From NCBI GenBank assembly GCA_963851085.1, contig CAWKNX010000023.1, positions 434,001-498,000 of the forward strand: DNA of 64,000 nt. Reading direction: 5' to 3'. Shown here piece by piece: positions 37,741 to 47,535 of the stretch (positions are counted from its first letter, which is position 1; each line of letters starts with the position of its first letter). A program made the position numbers and the translations under genes. This stretch comes from DATFVJ01 sp963851085. Lineage in GTDB: Bacteria; Actinomycetota; Actinomycetes; Streptosporangiales; Streptosporangiaceae. The notes under the pieces were generated by a model that made no database searches, was not told the origin of the DNA, and saw nothing but the letters and a program-made list of their open reading frames with translations.

Positions 37741-38718
37741 CGGGCACTCCCATCCGTGGCAGCCGACCGGAGCCGGCCCGTGCCTGCCGAACTCCAGGCT
37801 GCCGGACGTCAGCTCCATGAACGCCTCTTCCAGCGAGGCGAGCGGGGTCAGTTCGTGCAGCACGATCGACGCGGACGCGGCGAGCTCACCGATCCGCGCC
37901 GCGCTCCATGCCCGTGACCGTGAGCAGCCCGGCGCCGTTCGCCGCGGCGGGCTCGCCCGGCGTGGCGCCGTCGCCGCCGGGTACCGCCGTGCCGCCGGCC
38001 GCGGTGATCAGCTCTGCCAGCCGCGCCGCGTCGGGAGCTGCGGACGCGGACCGACTTGGCCGTGCTGCGCGCGATGACGTCCTCGGTGCTCGACTCGGTG
38101 ATGAGCCTGCCCCGGCCGATCACGATCAGGTAGTCGGCGGTGACGGCCATCTCGTTCATCAGGTGGCTGGACACCAGGATGGTCCGGCCCTCGGCGGCAA
38201 GCTGCTTCATCAGGTTCCTGATCCACAGCACGCCCTCGGGATCGAGCCCGTTCACCGGCTCGTCAAGCAGCAGGACCTGCGGGTCGCCGAGCAGCGCCGC
38301 GGCAATGCCGAGCCGCTGGCTCATGCCAAGCGAGAAGCTGCCCGCCCGCTTGTCCGCTACCTCGCTCAGCCCGACAAGCCCGAGCACCTCATCCACCCGC
38401 GACCGCGGCAGTCCCTGGGTCTGCGCCAGGAACAGCAGGTGGTTGCGTGCGCTGCGGCCGCTGTGCACCGACTTTGCCTCGAGCAGCGCGCCGACGGTGC
38501 GCAGCGGCTGGGCCAGCGCGTGGTATGGCTTGCCGTTGATCGTCGCGGATCCGGAGTTCGGATGGTCCAGGCCGAGCACGAGCCGCATCGTGGTGGATTT
38601 GCCCGCGCCGTTCGGGCCCGAGGAACCCGGTGACCGTGCCCGGGGCGACCGTGAATGTCAGGTGATCGACGGCCAGCTTGCTGCCGTAGCGCTTGGTCAG
38701 CTCGCGAACTTCGATCAT
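37737..38718 (-). CDS. ABC transporter ATP-binding protein, frameshifted
   Basis: ATPase partner of the permease downstream. MIEVRELTKRYGSKLAVDHL begins at the complement of 38718. The Walker A loop is split by an extra C: corrected reading GPNGAGKSTTMRLVLGLDHP (about 38610). FSLGMSQRLGIAAALLGDPQ is the ABC signature region, VLLLDEPVNGLDPEG the Walker B, and ILVSSHLMNEM the H-loop. The C-terminus VLHELTPLASLEEAFMELT fits drug/antibiotic-export ATPases of the CcmA/NatA group. Shifts near 38620, 38030, 37910 and 37790. Restored length is about 325 aa. Confidence 0.87.
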
Positions 38719-38841
38719 GTCCCTGGCGTCCCGATTGCGGTCCCAGCCGCCGGTCACTAGCGGATGACCGTACCAGAGCAGAGCGGGTTAAGGCCAGCCA
38801 GAACGCGGCGGCGTCGCGGATCCAATACGCTTCACCGCAGG

Positions 38842-39428
38842 ATGGCTGTAGAAGAAACGCTCGCTTCCGCCCGCCGCCAAGCGCCGCACCTTGCCCGCGC
38901 CGCATGGGTGGTCCTTGCCGTGGTCACCGTCGCGGTTGCGCTGCTCGGCGTGCCCGGCGGGTTCATGTGGTCCGCGATCATCCCGCGGGTCACCGTCATC
39001 GTCACCGGGCCCGGCGTGGCCGAGGTCATGAACCCGGAGACGAAGGCGTTCATCGCCGCCGACGGCTGGTTCTGCGTGGTGGGCGTGATCGGGGGCCTGC
39101 TCGCCGGGGTGGTCGGCTACGTCGCGGCCGTCCGCAGGCGACGGCGCGGTCGCCGTGGCGGGGCTGATCCTCGGCGGGTTCGCCGCGTCGCTGGTGCAGT
39201 GGTGGATCGGCCGTAACATCGGCCTCGCCGCGTTCCGCAAGCGCGCTGTTCCTGAGCCACAAGGGCGCCGATCCTGCACGCGCCGCTGGTGCTTCGCGGG
39301 CGCACGTGCGGGCTGGTCATCTGGCCGACTCACCGCCGCCCTGGTGGTGGGGCTGGCCGAACTGCTCGCTGGCCGCAAGCCGCGGACGCCAGACGCGCAG
39401 GCCAGGGCATCGCGCCGCCGGGCGGTGA
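38842..39428 (+). CDS. Small multi-pass membrane protein (possibly DUF2567), frameshifted
   Basis: The reconstructed protein has a polar start MAVEETLASARRQAPHLARA and about four TM helices: AWVVLAVVTVAVALLGVPGG, GWFCVVGVIGGLLAGVVGYV, VAVAGLILGGFAASLVQWWI and a Leu/Ala/Val-rich one near 39340. An extracytoplasmic loop holds FMWSAIIPRVTVIVTGPG. Frames change near 39140, 39245 and 39330, so the end is uncertain. One frame stops at TGA 39426-39428. DUF2567 is a guess from topology and position before hisD. No catalytic motif is seen. Divergently arranged with the ABC genes. Confidence 0.55.
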
Positions 39429-39464
39429 GCGTGATCGCAGCGGCGCGGCCCCTAAACTTGGGGG

Positions 39465-40773
39465 GTGATTTCCCGAGTCGACCTGCGCGGGTCTTCGCCT
39501 GCCGACCTGAGCCAGGAGAAACTGTCCCGCGTTCTGCCGCGGGCCACCCTCGACGTCGCGGCCGCCATCGACGCGGTCCTGCCCATCTGCGAGGAGGTCC
39601 GCCAGCGTGGCGCCGCCGCGATCCGCGACCTTACCGCCAGATTTGACGGTGTCGACGCCGAGTCCACGCTGGTGCCACCTGCGGCCCTGACGGCCGCGCT
39701 CGGCAGGCTCGACCCGGCGGTCCGCGCGTGCGCTCGACGAGGCGATCAGGCGGGTGCGGCTGGTCCATCAGGCGCAGTTGCCCGCGCAGCCCGCCACCAG
39801 CGTCACGGTCGGCGCGCAAGGTTACCGAACGCTACGTTCCGGTCGGCCGGGTCGGCCTCTACGTGCCTGGCGGCCTGGTCGCCTATCCATCGTCGGTCGT
39901 CATGAACGTTGTCCCTGCGCAGGTGGCAGGGGTCGGATCGCTTGCCGTGGCGTCGCCGCCGCGCCGTGAGCACGGCGGGCTGCCGCACCCGGCGGTCCTC
40001 GCCGCCTGCGCGCTGCTCGGCGTGGACGAGGTGCACGCGGTGGGCGGCGCCCAGGCGATCGCGATGTTCGCCTACGGCACCGCGGACTGCCGCGCGGCCG
40101 ACATGGTGACCGGGCCAGGAAACGTGTACGTCGCCGCGGCCAAAGAGGCTGCTGCGCGGCCGGATCGGCACCGACGCGGAGGCCGGGCCCACCGAGGTCG
40201 CGATCATCGCGGACGCCACGGCCGATCCCGGCGTTCGTCGCGGCCGACCTCATCGCCCAGGCAGAGCATGACGAACTCGCCGCCTGCCTGCACATCACGC
40301 CCGACCCCGGCGCTCGCCGACCGCGTCGACGCGCAGCTTGCCCGCCAGCTTCCCGCGGCCGCGACACCGGGGGCGGATCGAGACGGCGCTGCGCCGGGCA
40401 GTCCGCGCACGTCCTGGTGGACGATATCGCCGCGGCGATCGCGGTCGCGGACGCGTGGGCGCCCGAACATCTCGAAATACAGACGGGGCATGCTCACGCC
40501 GACGCGGCGCGGGTCAGGAATGCGGGTGCCGTCTTCGTCGGGCCGTACGCACCGGTGTCGCTCGGCGACTATCTGGCGGGGTCGAACCATGTGCTGCCGA
40601 CCGGCGGCACCGCCCGTTACTGCGGCGGCCTTTCCACGCTGTCGTTCCTGCGCGGAATCCACGTGGTCGAGTGCGACCGCGCGGCGCTCGCGGTGCGCGC
40701 CGCGCACATCCGTGCGCTCGGCGGAGCCGAGGAACTGACTGCGCATGTCGCTGCGGTCCAGGTGCGGTTGTGA
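39465..40773 (+). CDS. hisD: Histidinol dehydrogenase HisD, frameshifted
   Basis: NAD- and zinc-dependent enzyme for the last two steps of histidine synthesis. GTG 39465 starts MISRVDLRGSSPADLSQEKL behind CTTGGGGG. KVTERYVPVGRVGLYVPGGL, GVDEVHAVGGAQAIAMFAYG, DMVTGPGNVYVAAAKE, GPTEVAIIAD and FVGPYAPVSLGDYLAGSNHV with LPTGG are all conserved family blocks. The segments lie in different frames, with shifts near 39728, 39822, 39960, 40155, 40225, 40310 and 40370-40400. Restored length is about 435 aa. First gene of the his cluster hisD-C-B-H-priA-ridA-hisF. Confidence 0.92.
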
Positions 40774-40848
40774 CGGGGCGCTCGTGGTGGATCTCAGCCA
40801 GCCGCTGCCGCAGGCGCCGGGCCGTCGGCCCGCGAGGGAGGCCGGGAA

Positions 40849-41960
40849 GTGAGCGCGCCGGTGACACGGCTCGCGGATCTGCCCATCAGGGACGACCTGC
40901 GCGGGCGCGAACCTTACGGTGCGCCGCAGCTCGCGGCGGCCGCTGCGCTCAATACCAACGAGAACCCGTACCCACCGTCGCCGCTGCTGGTCGGCGGCGA
41001 TCAGCGCGGCTGTGGCCGCGGCCGCGAGGACCCTCAACCGTTACCCCGACCGTGACGCCACTGAGCTGCGCGGCGACCTGGCCCGCTACCTCGGGCACGG
41101 GCTGACCGCGCGGCAGGTGTGGGCGGCCAACGGCTCCAACGAGGTCATACAGCAACTGCTGCAGGCATTCGGCGGGCCGGGCCGCAGCGCGCTCGGGTTC
41201 GAGCCGTCCTACTCGATGCACCCGATGATCGCCCGGACGACAGGCACCGCCTGGATCGGCGGGCAGCGCGGACGAGGATTTCGGCCTGAGCGCGGACGAC
41301 GCGGTGGCGGCGGTGCGGGCAGCATCAGCCGGACGTGGTCTTCCTCACCTCGCCGAACAACCCCACCGGGACCGCGCTGCCGCTCGCGGTGATCGACGCG
41401 GTGTGCGCGGCGGCCGGCGGCATGGTCGTGGTGGACGAGGCGTACGCCGAGTTCGGCAGGGACCCGCACGCCGAGCGCGCTGACCCTGCTGCCCGACCAT
41501 CCGCGGCTCGTGGTGACCCGCACCATGTCGAAGGCGTTCGCGATGGCGGGCGCGCGGCTGGGATACCTCGCCGCGGACCCGGCTGTCATCGATGCGCTGT
41601 TGCTTGTCCGGCTGCCCTACCATCTGTCGGCGGTCACGCAGGCGGTCGCGCGCACGGCGCTCGCGCACGCGGGCGAACTGCTCGCGTGCGGTCGCCGCGC
41701 TGCGGGCCGAGCGCGACGCCACCGTGACCTGGCTGCGCGATGAGGGATTCGCGGTGGCGGACTCCGATGCCAATTTCGTGCTCTTCGGCGAATTCGCCGA
41801 CAGGCACGCGGTCTGGCAGGGCCTGCTCGACCGTGGCGTGCTCATCCGCGAGCTCGGCCCGCCCGCCTGGCTGCGGGTGAGCATCGGTACCCCGGCGGAG
41901 ATGGCGCGGTTCCGCCGGGCGCTCCGCGATGAACGGGTGACGTATGGCTGTGCGACGTAA
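40849..41960 (+). CDS. hisC: Histidinol-phosphate aminotransferase HisC, frameshifted
   Basis: PLP-dependent aminotransferase. GTG 40849 gives MSAPVTRLADLPIRDDLRGR, then YGAPQLAAA and LNTNENPYPPSP. ANGSNEVIQQLLQAFGGPGR (about 41132), FLTSPNNPTGTALPLAV (about 41340) and VVDEAYAEFG follow. The PLP lysine is in VTRTMSKAFAMAGARLGYLA (about 41510). The C-terminal part is FAVADSDANFVLFGEFADRH and GPPAWLRVSIGTPAEMARFR. Shifts near 40995, 41275, 41325, 41470 and 41690. Restored length is about 370 aa. The 75-bp gap after hisD contains no gene. Confidence 0.91.
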
Positions 41961-41976
41961 TGGCGGCGGGTGACGC

Positions 41977-42572
41977 ATGAGCAGGACCGCGCGTGCCGAG
42001 CGGGTCACTAGAGGAGACCCGGGTCGTGGTGGAGCTCGATCTGGACGGCACCGGGCTCGCCGATATCTCCACCGGGGTGCCGTTCTTCGACCACATGCTC
42101 GCCCAGCTCGGCAAGCACGGCGGGATCGACCTGGCCGTGCAGGTCGAGCGGCGACACGGAAATCGACGCGCACCACACGGTCGAGGACACCGCGATCGTC
42201 ATCGGCGAGGCGCTGCGCACGGCGCTCGGCGACAAGGCAGGGATCCGCCGGTTCGGCGACGCGCTTGTGCCACTCGACGAGGCGCTGGTGCAGGCGGCAG
42301 TGGACCTGTCGGGACGGCCGTACGTCGTGCACGAGGAACCGGCATCCATGGCGCCGCATGATCGGCTCCTATGACACGACCTTGACCAGGCACATCTTCG
42401 AGTCACTCGCGTCAAGCGCGGGGATCTGCCTGCATGTGCGGGTGCTGGCGGGCCGTAACCCGCATCACATCGTGGAAGCGCAGTTCAAGGCCGTCGCCAG
42501 GGCGCTGCGGGACGCGGCCGCGGCCGGACCCGCGCGTCGACCGGCGTGCCAAGCACCAAGGGGGTGCTGTGA
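41977..42572 (+). CDS. hisB: Imidazoleglycerol-phosphate dehydratase HisB, frameshifted
   Basis: Dehydrates IGP to imidazole-acetol phosphate with a di-manganese site. MSRTARAERVTR, then RVVVELDLDGTGLADISTGV and FFDHMLAQLGKHGGIDLAVQ, DTEIDAHHTVEDTAIVIGEA (first metal motif) and NPHHIVEAQFKAVARALR (second). The end TGVPSTKGVL is the classical actinobacterial HisB C-terminus. Shifts near 42033 (extra G), 42150, 42355 and 42525. Monofunctional, without a phosphatase domain. The stop overlaps hisH by four bases. Confidence 0.92.
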
Positions 42573-43206
42573 GCCGGCGGCGCCGCCCGAAGATCGCCGT
42601 GCTCGATTACGGGTCGGGAAATCTCAGGTCAGCGCAGCGCGCCCTTGCCCGCGTCGGTGCGGACGCCGAGGTGACCGCCGACCGTGACGCCGCGCTGAAC
42701 GCGGACGGGCTGGTCGTTCCGGGCGTGGGCGCCTTCGCGGCCTGCATGGCGGGGCTCCGCGGGATCCGTGGCGATCAGGTGATCGGCAAGCGACTGGCCG
42801 GCGGGCGGCCGGTTCTCGGCATCTGCGTTGGCATGCAGATCCTGTTCGCCACGCGGTGTCGAGCACGGCGTAATCACGGACGGCTGCGGTTACTGGCCCG
42901 GAACGGGTGGAGCGCCTCGACGCCGCCCGTGCTGCCCGCACATGGGCTGGAACACGGTCCAGGCGGCGCCTGGTTCGGTGCTGTTCGCCGGGCTCGGCCC
43001 GCAGCACCCGCTTCTATTTCCTGCACTCCTACGCCGTGCGGAAATGGGAGCCCGGCCCCACCTCGCCGCTCATCTCCTGGGCGGAGCATGGGGAGCGGTT
43101 TGCCGCCGCGGTCGAGGACGGGCCATTGTCGGCCACCCAGTTCCACCCGGAGAAATCCGGCGACGCGGGTGCAGCGCTGCTCAGGAACTGGCTGGAGAGC
43201 TTGTGA
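42569..43206 (+). CDS. hisH: Imidazole glycerol phosphate synthase glutaminase subunit HisH, frameshifted
   Basis: Class I glutamine amidotransferase that feeds ammonia to HisF. IAVLDYGSGNLRSAQRALAR opens the protein. LVVPGVGAFAACMAGLRG and LGICVGMQILF with the nucleophilic Cys follow. The catalytic His and Glu are in SATQFHPEKSGDAGAALLRN at the end. YFLHSYAVRKWEPGPTSPLI lies in a third frame. Shifts near 42855, 42930 and 43005. Restored length is about 212 aa. GTG 42569 overlaps the hisB stop. Confidence 0.91.
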
Positions 43207-43252
43207 ACGGCCCGCATCACGCTGGCGTCAAACCGAACGGATGGATGCTGCC

Positions 43253-43976
43253 ATGACGCTGATCCTGCTGCCCGCGGTCGATGTGTCCGGTGGTCTCGCC
43301 GTCAGGCTCGTCCAGGGCGCGGCGGGTACAGAGACCTCGTACGGTGATCCGCTCGAGGCGGCGCTCGCGTGGCAGCGCGGCGGCGCGCAGTGGATTCATC
43401 TGGTCGATCTGGATGCCGCCTTCGGCCGGGGCAGCAACCGCGAGCTGCTCGCTGAGGTGGTGGGCAAGCTCGACATCGACGTTGAGCTGTCTGGCGGAAT
43501 CCGCGACGACGCGTCGCTGGCCGCCGCGCTCGCCACCGGCTGCGCGCGCGTCAACATCGGCACCGCTGCACTGGAGAATCCCGGCTGGGTGCGGGACGTG
43601 ATCGCCGAGCACGGTGAGAAGATCGCCGTCGGCTTGGACGTCCGCGGCTCGCGGCTCGCGGCTCGCGGCTGGACGTCCGAAGGCGGCAGCCTGCGGGAAG
43701 TGCTGCAGCGGCTGGAGAACGACGGGTGCCCCCGCTACGTGGTGACGGATGTGAGCAAGGATGGCACGATGGAGGGTCCCAATCTTGACCTGCTGCGTGA
43801 GGTCGCCGGCAGCCACGCCGCGCCCTGTGATCGCCAGCGGCGGTGTGGCCAGCCTGGCCGACCTGCATGCGATCGCGTCCCTCGCACCACTCGGCGTGGA
43901 GGGTGCCATCGTCGGCAAGGCTCTCTACGCTGGGGCGTTCACCCTCACCCAAGCGCTGGAGGCAGTGGCCGCATGA
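43253..43976 (+). CDS. priA: Bifunctional isomerase PriA (HisA/TrpF), one frameshift
   Basis: (Beta-alpha)8 barrel that isomerises both ProFAR (His pathway) and phosphoribosyl anthranilate (Trp pathway) in actinobacteria. LILLPAVDVSGGLAVRLVQG carries the first catalytic Asp. GGAQWIHLVDLDAAFGRGSN, DVELSGGIRDDASLAAALAT and VVTDVSKDGTMEGPNLDLLR with the second Asp follow. The last strand, VIASGGVASLADLHAIASLA, and GAIVGKALYAGAFTLTQAL come after a shift near 43825. ATG 43253 is chosen, with 43241 in frame as an alternative. No trpF lies in the trp cluster here, consistent with dual function. Confidence 0.9.
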
Positions 43977-44395
43977 AAGCACAGAGAATCTCCTCGGGGA
44001 CGCCATGGGAACCGGTGGTCGGTTACAGCCGCGCCGTCGCGGCAGGCGACTTCGTATTCGTCAGCGGATGCACGTCCGTGCGGGACGGCACGTTCCTGCA
44101 CGAAGGTGACGCGTATCACCAGACGGCGCAGGCGATCGCCAACGTCGCCTCGGCACTTGGCCGGCTCGGACTGGGCGTCTCCGACGTCGTGCGCACCAGG
44201 ATCTTCGTGACCGACATCAGCCGCTGGCAGGAGTACGGCCGTGCGCACGGCGAGGCGTTCGGCGAGGCGCTGCCCGCGACGTCCATGGTCGAGGTATCCG
44301 GCCTCGTCGACCCGCGGATGCTCGTCGAGGTCGAGGCGGTCGCCTATCGTCCCACCGGCAGCGCGGAGGGGCGCCGCGCCGGGGCGGTCGCATGA
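43973..44395 (+). CDS. ridA: RidA family enamine/imine deaminase
   Basis: 140 aa, intact. YjgF/RidA proteins hydrolyse reactive enamines such as 2-aminoacrylate. SRAVAAGDFVFVSGCTSVRD, QTAQAIANVASALGRLGLGV, VVRTRIFVTDISRWQEYG and the carboxylate-binding Arg in VDPRMLVEVEAVAYRP are typical. ATG 43973 overlaps the priA stop (ATGA), and its own stop overlaps hisF. RidA between hisA/priA and hisF is a common actinobacterial arrangement. Confidence 0.9.
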   Translation: MKAQRISSGTPWEPVVGYSRAVAAGDFVFVSGCTSVRDGTFLHEGDAYHQTAQAIANVASALGRLGLGVSDVVRTRIFVTDISRWQEYGRAHGEAFGEALPATSMVEVSGLVDPRMLVEVEAVAYRPTGSAEGRRAGAVA

Positions 44396-45153
44396 CGGTG
44401 GCGGTCCGGGTCATCCCGTGTCTGGACGTGGACGAGGGCCGCGTGGTCAAGGGGGTGAACTTCCGGTCGCTGCGCGACGCGGGCGACCCGGTGGAGCTCG
44501 CCCGCGCCTACGGCGAGGAAGGGGCCGACGAGCTCGTCTTTCTCGACATCACCGCGTCGAGCGGCGGGCGCGACACCATGTACGACGTGGTCGCGGCTAC
44601 CGCCGGGGAAGTGTTCATTCCGCTGACAGTGGGCGGTGGGGTGCGCAGCGCGGGCGATGTGGACCGGCTGCTCCGGGCGGGCGCGGACAAGGTGTCGCTG
44701 AACACGGCCGCGATCGCCAGGCCCGGCCTGCTCGCGGAGGCCGCGGCCAGGTTCGGCTCGCAGTGCGTGGTGCTGTCCTTGGACGCCCGCCGCGCGCCAG
44801 GCACACCAAGCGGGTTCGAGGTGACTACGCACGGCGGCCGCCGCGGCACCGGGATCGACGCGGTCGAGTGGGCGGCCCGCGCCGCCGGGCTTGGCGCCGG
44901 TGAGATCCTGCTGAACTCGATGGACGCGGACGGTACCAAGGCCGGCTTCGACCTGGAGATGATCCGCGCCATCCGTGCTGTGGTGACGGTTCCGGTGATC
45001 GCGAGCGGGGGAGCGGGCGAACTCGCCCACTTCGCGCCCGCCGTCGACGCCGGCGCCGACGCGGTGCTCGCCGCGAGTGTCTTCCACTTCGGGCAGCTCC
45101 GGATCAGCGAGGTGAAGGACGTCCTGCGCGCCGCGGGGCACATCGTCCGCTGA
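44392..45153 (+). CDS. hisF: Imidazole glycerol phosphate synthase cyclase subunit HisF
   Basis: 253 aa, intact. Partner of HisH, it makes IGP and AICAR from PRFAR. VRVIPCLDVDEGRVVKGVNF has the catalytic Asp near residue 11, and CVVLSLDARRAPGTPSGFEV has the second. GEILLNSMDADGTKAGFDLE and VPVIASGGAGELAHFAPAVD bind phosphate. ATG 44392 overlaps the ridA stop. This is the last gene of the main his cluster. hisI lies 3.2 kb further on, and hisG/hisE are not in the window. Confidence 0.96.
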   Translation: MTVAVRVIPCLDVDEGRVVKGVNFRSLRDAGDPVELARAYGEEGADELVFLDITASSGGRDTMYDVVAATAGEVFIPLTVGGGVRSAGDVDRLLRAGADKVSLNTAAIARPGLLAEAAARFGSQCVVLSLDARRAPGTPSGFEVTTHGGRRGTGIDAVEWAARAAGLGAGEILLNSMDADGTKAGFDLEMIRAIRAVVTVPVIASGGAGELAHFAPAVDAGADAVLAASVFHFGQLRISEVKDVLRAAGHIVR

Positions 45154-45206
45154 CGCACCTCGCGTGTGACCGCCGAGGGCGGGACCCGGCCGGGCTTCCG
45201 AACGCG

Positions 45207-45767
45207 TCAGACGCCCGCAGGCGCGGGAAATGTGGCCCATACCAGTTTCCCGCTGCGGCTCGGTGCGGTCCAGCCCCAGCGGTCGCTGAGGGACGCGATG
45301 ACGTGCAGGCCGCGGCCGGTCTCGGCAAAGTAGTCGGGTTCTCTCACGATCGGGACCTGATCGCTTGGATCTGCCACCGCGCAGAGCACGCACGGCCCCG
45401 GGTGGAGCAGGCCGATCCGGATCGGCACGGGCGTGGCGAATCCCGCGGGCCTCGGCAGGGCGTGGCGGAGGGCGTTGGTCAGCAGCTCGGACACGACAAC
45501 GCCGACATCGTTTCCCAGGTCCGCCATGCCCCAGCGGCGCAGGGTCGCCCCGGCGAAATCCCTGGCGGCCTTGACTGATCCGTATTCGAGGCATGGGGTG
45601 CGCGTGGCGACGCGCGGCGACCGGGTCCAGGTGCCAGCGACGGGCACAGGCGTGAAGTACCTGGCGACAGGGGCGGCCACCTCAAGGGCGGGCCGCAACC
45701 AATCCAGGCACGCGGCGCCGCTCGTCTGCCTGGCCGCCAGGCGGGCCGTGTGTGCTGTCATCACCAT
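45207..45767 (-). CDS. RsbW-type ATP-binding protein (GHKL fold)
   Basis: 186 aa if started at the ATG complementary to 45765-45767 (MVMTAHTARLAARQ). The frame is open further upstream. HATPase domain: N-box VVSELLTNALRHALPRP, G1-like CAVADPSDQVP and G2 ETGRGLHVIASLSDRWGW. These single-domain ATPases are anti-sigma kinases or regulators acting with DUF5753/XRE and DUF574 proteins in actinomycetes, both of which are encoded next door. The end KLVWATFPAP is typical of the group. Convergent with hisF, divergent from the XRE gene. Confidence 0.82.
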   Translation of the reverse strand: MVMTAHTARLAARQTSGAACLDWLRPALEVAAPVARYFTPVPVAGTWTRSPRVATRTPCLEYGSVKAARDFAGATLRRWGMADLGNDVGVVVSELLTNALRHALPRPAGFATPVPIRIGLLHPGPCVLCAVADPSDQVPIVREPDYFAETGRGLHVIASLSDRWGWTAPSRSGKLVWATFPAPAGV

Positions 45768-46136
45768 CCCCGCGGTCCTATCGGTTCGGCACATACGTGG
45801 TCCGTCCGGGCAAATCCTCCCGTACGCACGCGCTAGTTGCAAGGGCTGATTCAAGCGCGAATGCACGTGCATTTGTTTTGTGCTTATCTGGTAACGCTAC
45901 GGGAAACCTGCGCCCAGGTCCGGGCGGATGGCTGCGCCCCGCGTCACATGCCGCGCAGCATGGCGGGTAACGGACCAAACCGCGCGCAAAGTGATATTGT
46001 GCGCTGTGCGCCCCGCAGCCAGTACGACGGGCCAGGCCGGATGGAATGGCCGCACGGCGCGGGGGGTGCGTGACATGCTTCGCGGCGACGGCCGGGAATG
46101 GCCACCGGGTGCCTTCCAATTGCTCAGGGAGCCTGC
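45768..46136. other. 369-bp divergent promoter region between the ATPase and XRE genes
   Basis: No gene is recognised. It contains an imperfect inverted repeat GCGCAAAGTGATATTGTGCGC (45984-46004) that could be an operator, and AT-rich ATTTGTTTTGTGCTTATCTGG near 45870 that could hold a minus-strand promoter. No hexamer pair is convincing. Confidence 0.4.
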
Positions 46137-47042
46137 ATGAGCGCCGTTCCGCCGGCCAGCGACTTGCCTGTGGACCGCATCCTTGCGATGCCAAGGGGCG
46201 GTCCAACAGTCCTGCGCATGCTGCTTGGCGCCCAGTTGCGCCGCCTGCGCGAGGCGAGAGGCATCAGCCGCGAGGATGCCGGTTACGAGATACGGGCCTC
46301 ACGCTCCAAGATCAGCCGCCTCGAGCATGGGCGGGTAGGTTTCAAGGAGCGCGACGTCACTGACCTTCTCGCGCTCTACGGCGTCAACGACGAGAAGGAG
46401 CGTGCGGCGCTCGCTTCGCTGGCGGAACGTGCCAACGCCGCGGGCTGGTGGGCCAGGTACAGCGACATCATGCCTGACTGGTTCGAGATCTACATCGGGC
46501 TCGAGCAGGCCGCGTCGCTCATGCGCTCCTACGAACTCCAGTTCGTGCCTGGCCTCTTCCAGACCAAGGACTACGCCCGCGCCGTCACCGTCCTCGGTCA
46601 TCGGCCGGCGCCCGCGGAAGAGATCGAGCGCCGGGTTGCCCTGCGGCTGGCCCGCCAGGAGCTGCTGACCTGCGCCGAGCCGCCGACCGTGTGGACTGTG
46701 GTGGACGAGGCGGCGCTCCGGCGGCCGATCGGCGGGCCCGAGGTGATGCGCGGCCAGCTTGAGCATCTCATCGAGATCAGCGATCTCCAGAACGTGGTCT
46801 TGCAGGTCGTGCCGTTCCGCCACGGCGGTCACGCCGCGGCAGGCGGTGCCTTCACCATCTTGCGGTTCGCCGAGCGTGACCTCCCGGACGTCGTCTACCT
46901 CGAACAGCTCACCAGTGCCGTCTACCTGGACCGGCGCGAAGATACCGACCACTACATGGAAGTGATGGACCGGCTGAGCGCCGAGGCGGAACCCCCCACG
47001 AGCACCGCGAGTCTCGTCGGGAAGATCATCAAAGAACTCTAA
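46137..47042 (+). CDS. XRE-family regulator with C-terminal DUF5753 domain
   Basis: 301 aa, intact. Residues about 28-85 are a Cro/C1-type helix-turn-helix (LGAQLRRLREARGISREDAG, SRSKISRLEHGRVGFKERDV). Residues about 105-295 are the DUF5753 domain: WWARYSDIMPDWFEIYIGLE, LQFVPGLFQTKDYARAV, LQVVPFRHGGHAAAGGAFTI and VVYLEQLTSAVYLD. Such proteins are abundant in Streptomyces, Frankia and Streptosporangiales, often paired with small DUF397 proteins. No DUF397 partner is visible here. The ATG follows CAGGGAG. Confidence 0.9.
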   Translation: MSAVPPASDLPVDRILAMPRGGPTVLRMLLGAQLRRLREARGISREDAGYEIRASRSKISRLEHGRVGFKERDVTDLLALYGVNDEKERAALASLAERANAAGWWARYSDIMPDWFEIYIGLEQAASLMRSYELQFVPGLFQTKDYARAVTVLGHRPAPAEEIERRVALRLARQELLTCAEPPTVWTVVDEAALRRPIGGPEVMRGQLEHLIEISDLQNVVLQVVPFRHGGHAAAGGAFTILRFAERDLPDVVYLEQLTSAVYLDRREDTDHYMEVMDRLSAEAEPPTSTASLVGKIIKEL

Positions 47043-47442
47043 CGCTGCTCGTCAGGAGCGCCCGGGCGTGCGCGAGCACGATCGGGTCGTTGTCGACGTA
47101 TACCACGCGGGCGCCTGGCGGCCTGGCGATCGCGTTCGGGCTGGTGGGAATGCCGGTGCCGATATCGAGAAACTGCCGCATGCCCGCCTCGCCGACCAGG
47201 TACGCCACCGCTCGGCCAAGGAAGGCACGGTTCGCGCGGGTGTCGCGGAGAACGGTCGGCCGGACACTGATCACACGTTCGGCCGCTTCCCGGTCGGCGG
47301 CGTAGTTGTCCTTGCCGCCGAGCCAGTAGTCGTAGACGCGGGCCGGATGGGCGACCGAGGTGTCGATGTCGGCGGGATCTTTGCCCGATGGCACGGGGGC
47401 GAACCACTCGCCAGCCTCGTTGCCAGCTGTCTTGTCGGCCAT
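47029..47442 (-). pseudogene. SAM-dependent methyltransferase DUF574, C-terminally truncated
   Basis: Only 137 aa of a family usually near 270 aa. The N-terminus is typical: DPADIDTSVAHPARVYDYWL, GGKDNYAADREAAERVI, MRQFLDIGTGIPTSPNAIAR (the SAM-binding motif, slightly shortened), then ARVVYVDNDPIVLAHARALL and TSS. After that the frame runs into the 3' end of the XRE gene and stops (VRVL). The rest of the fold, including most of the methyltransferase core, is missing. The start ATG is complementary to 47440-47442 behind GAGGAAGG. Probably inactive unless the junction is an assembly error. Confidence 0.8.
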
Positions 47443-47535
47443 GGCGCCTTCCTCGCTGCGTCTTTCGCTGCCTGGCATCAAGCGCTCACGCGCCTCAGCG
47501 TAGCCCGGCGCCGTCCGGGCGGGATGCGGGATAAG

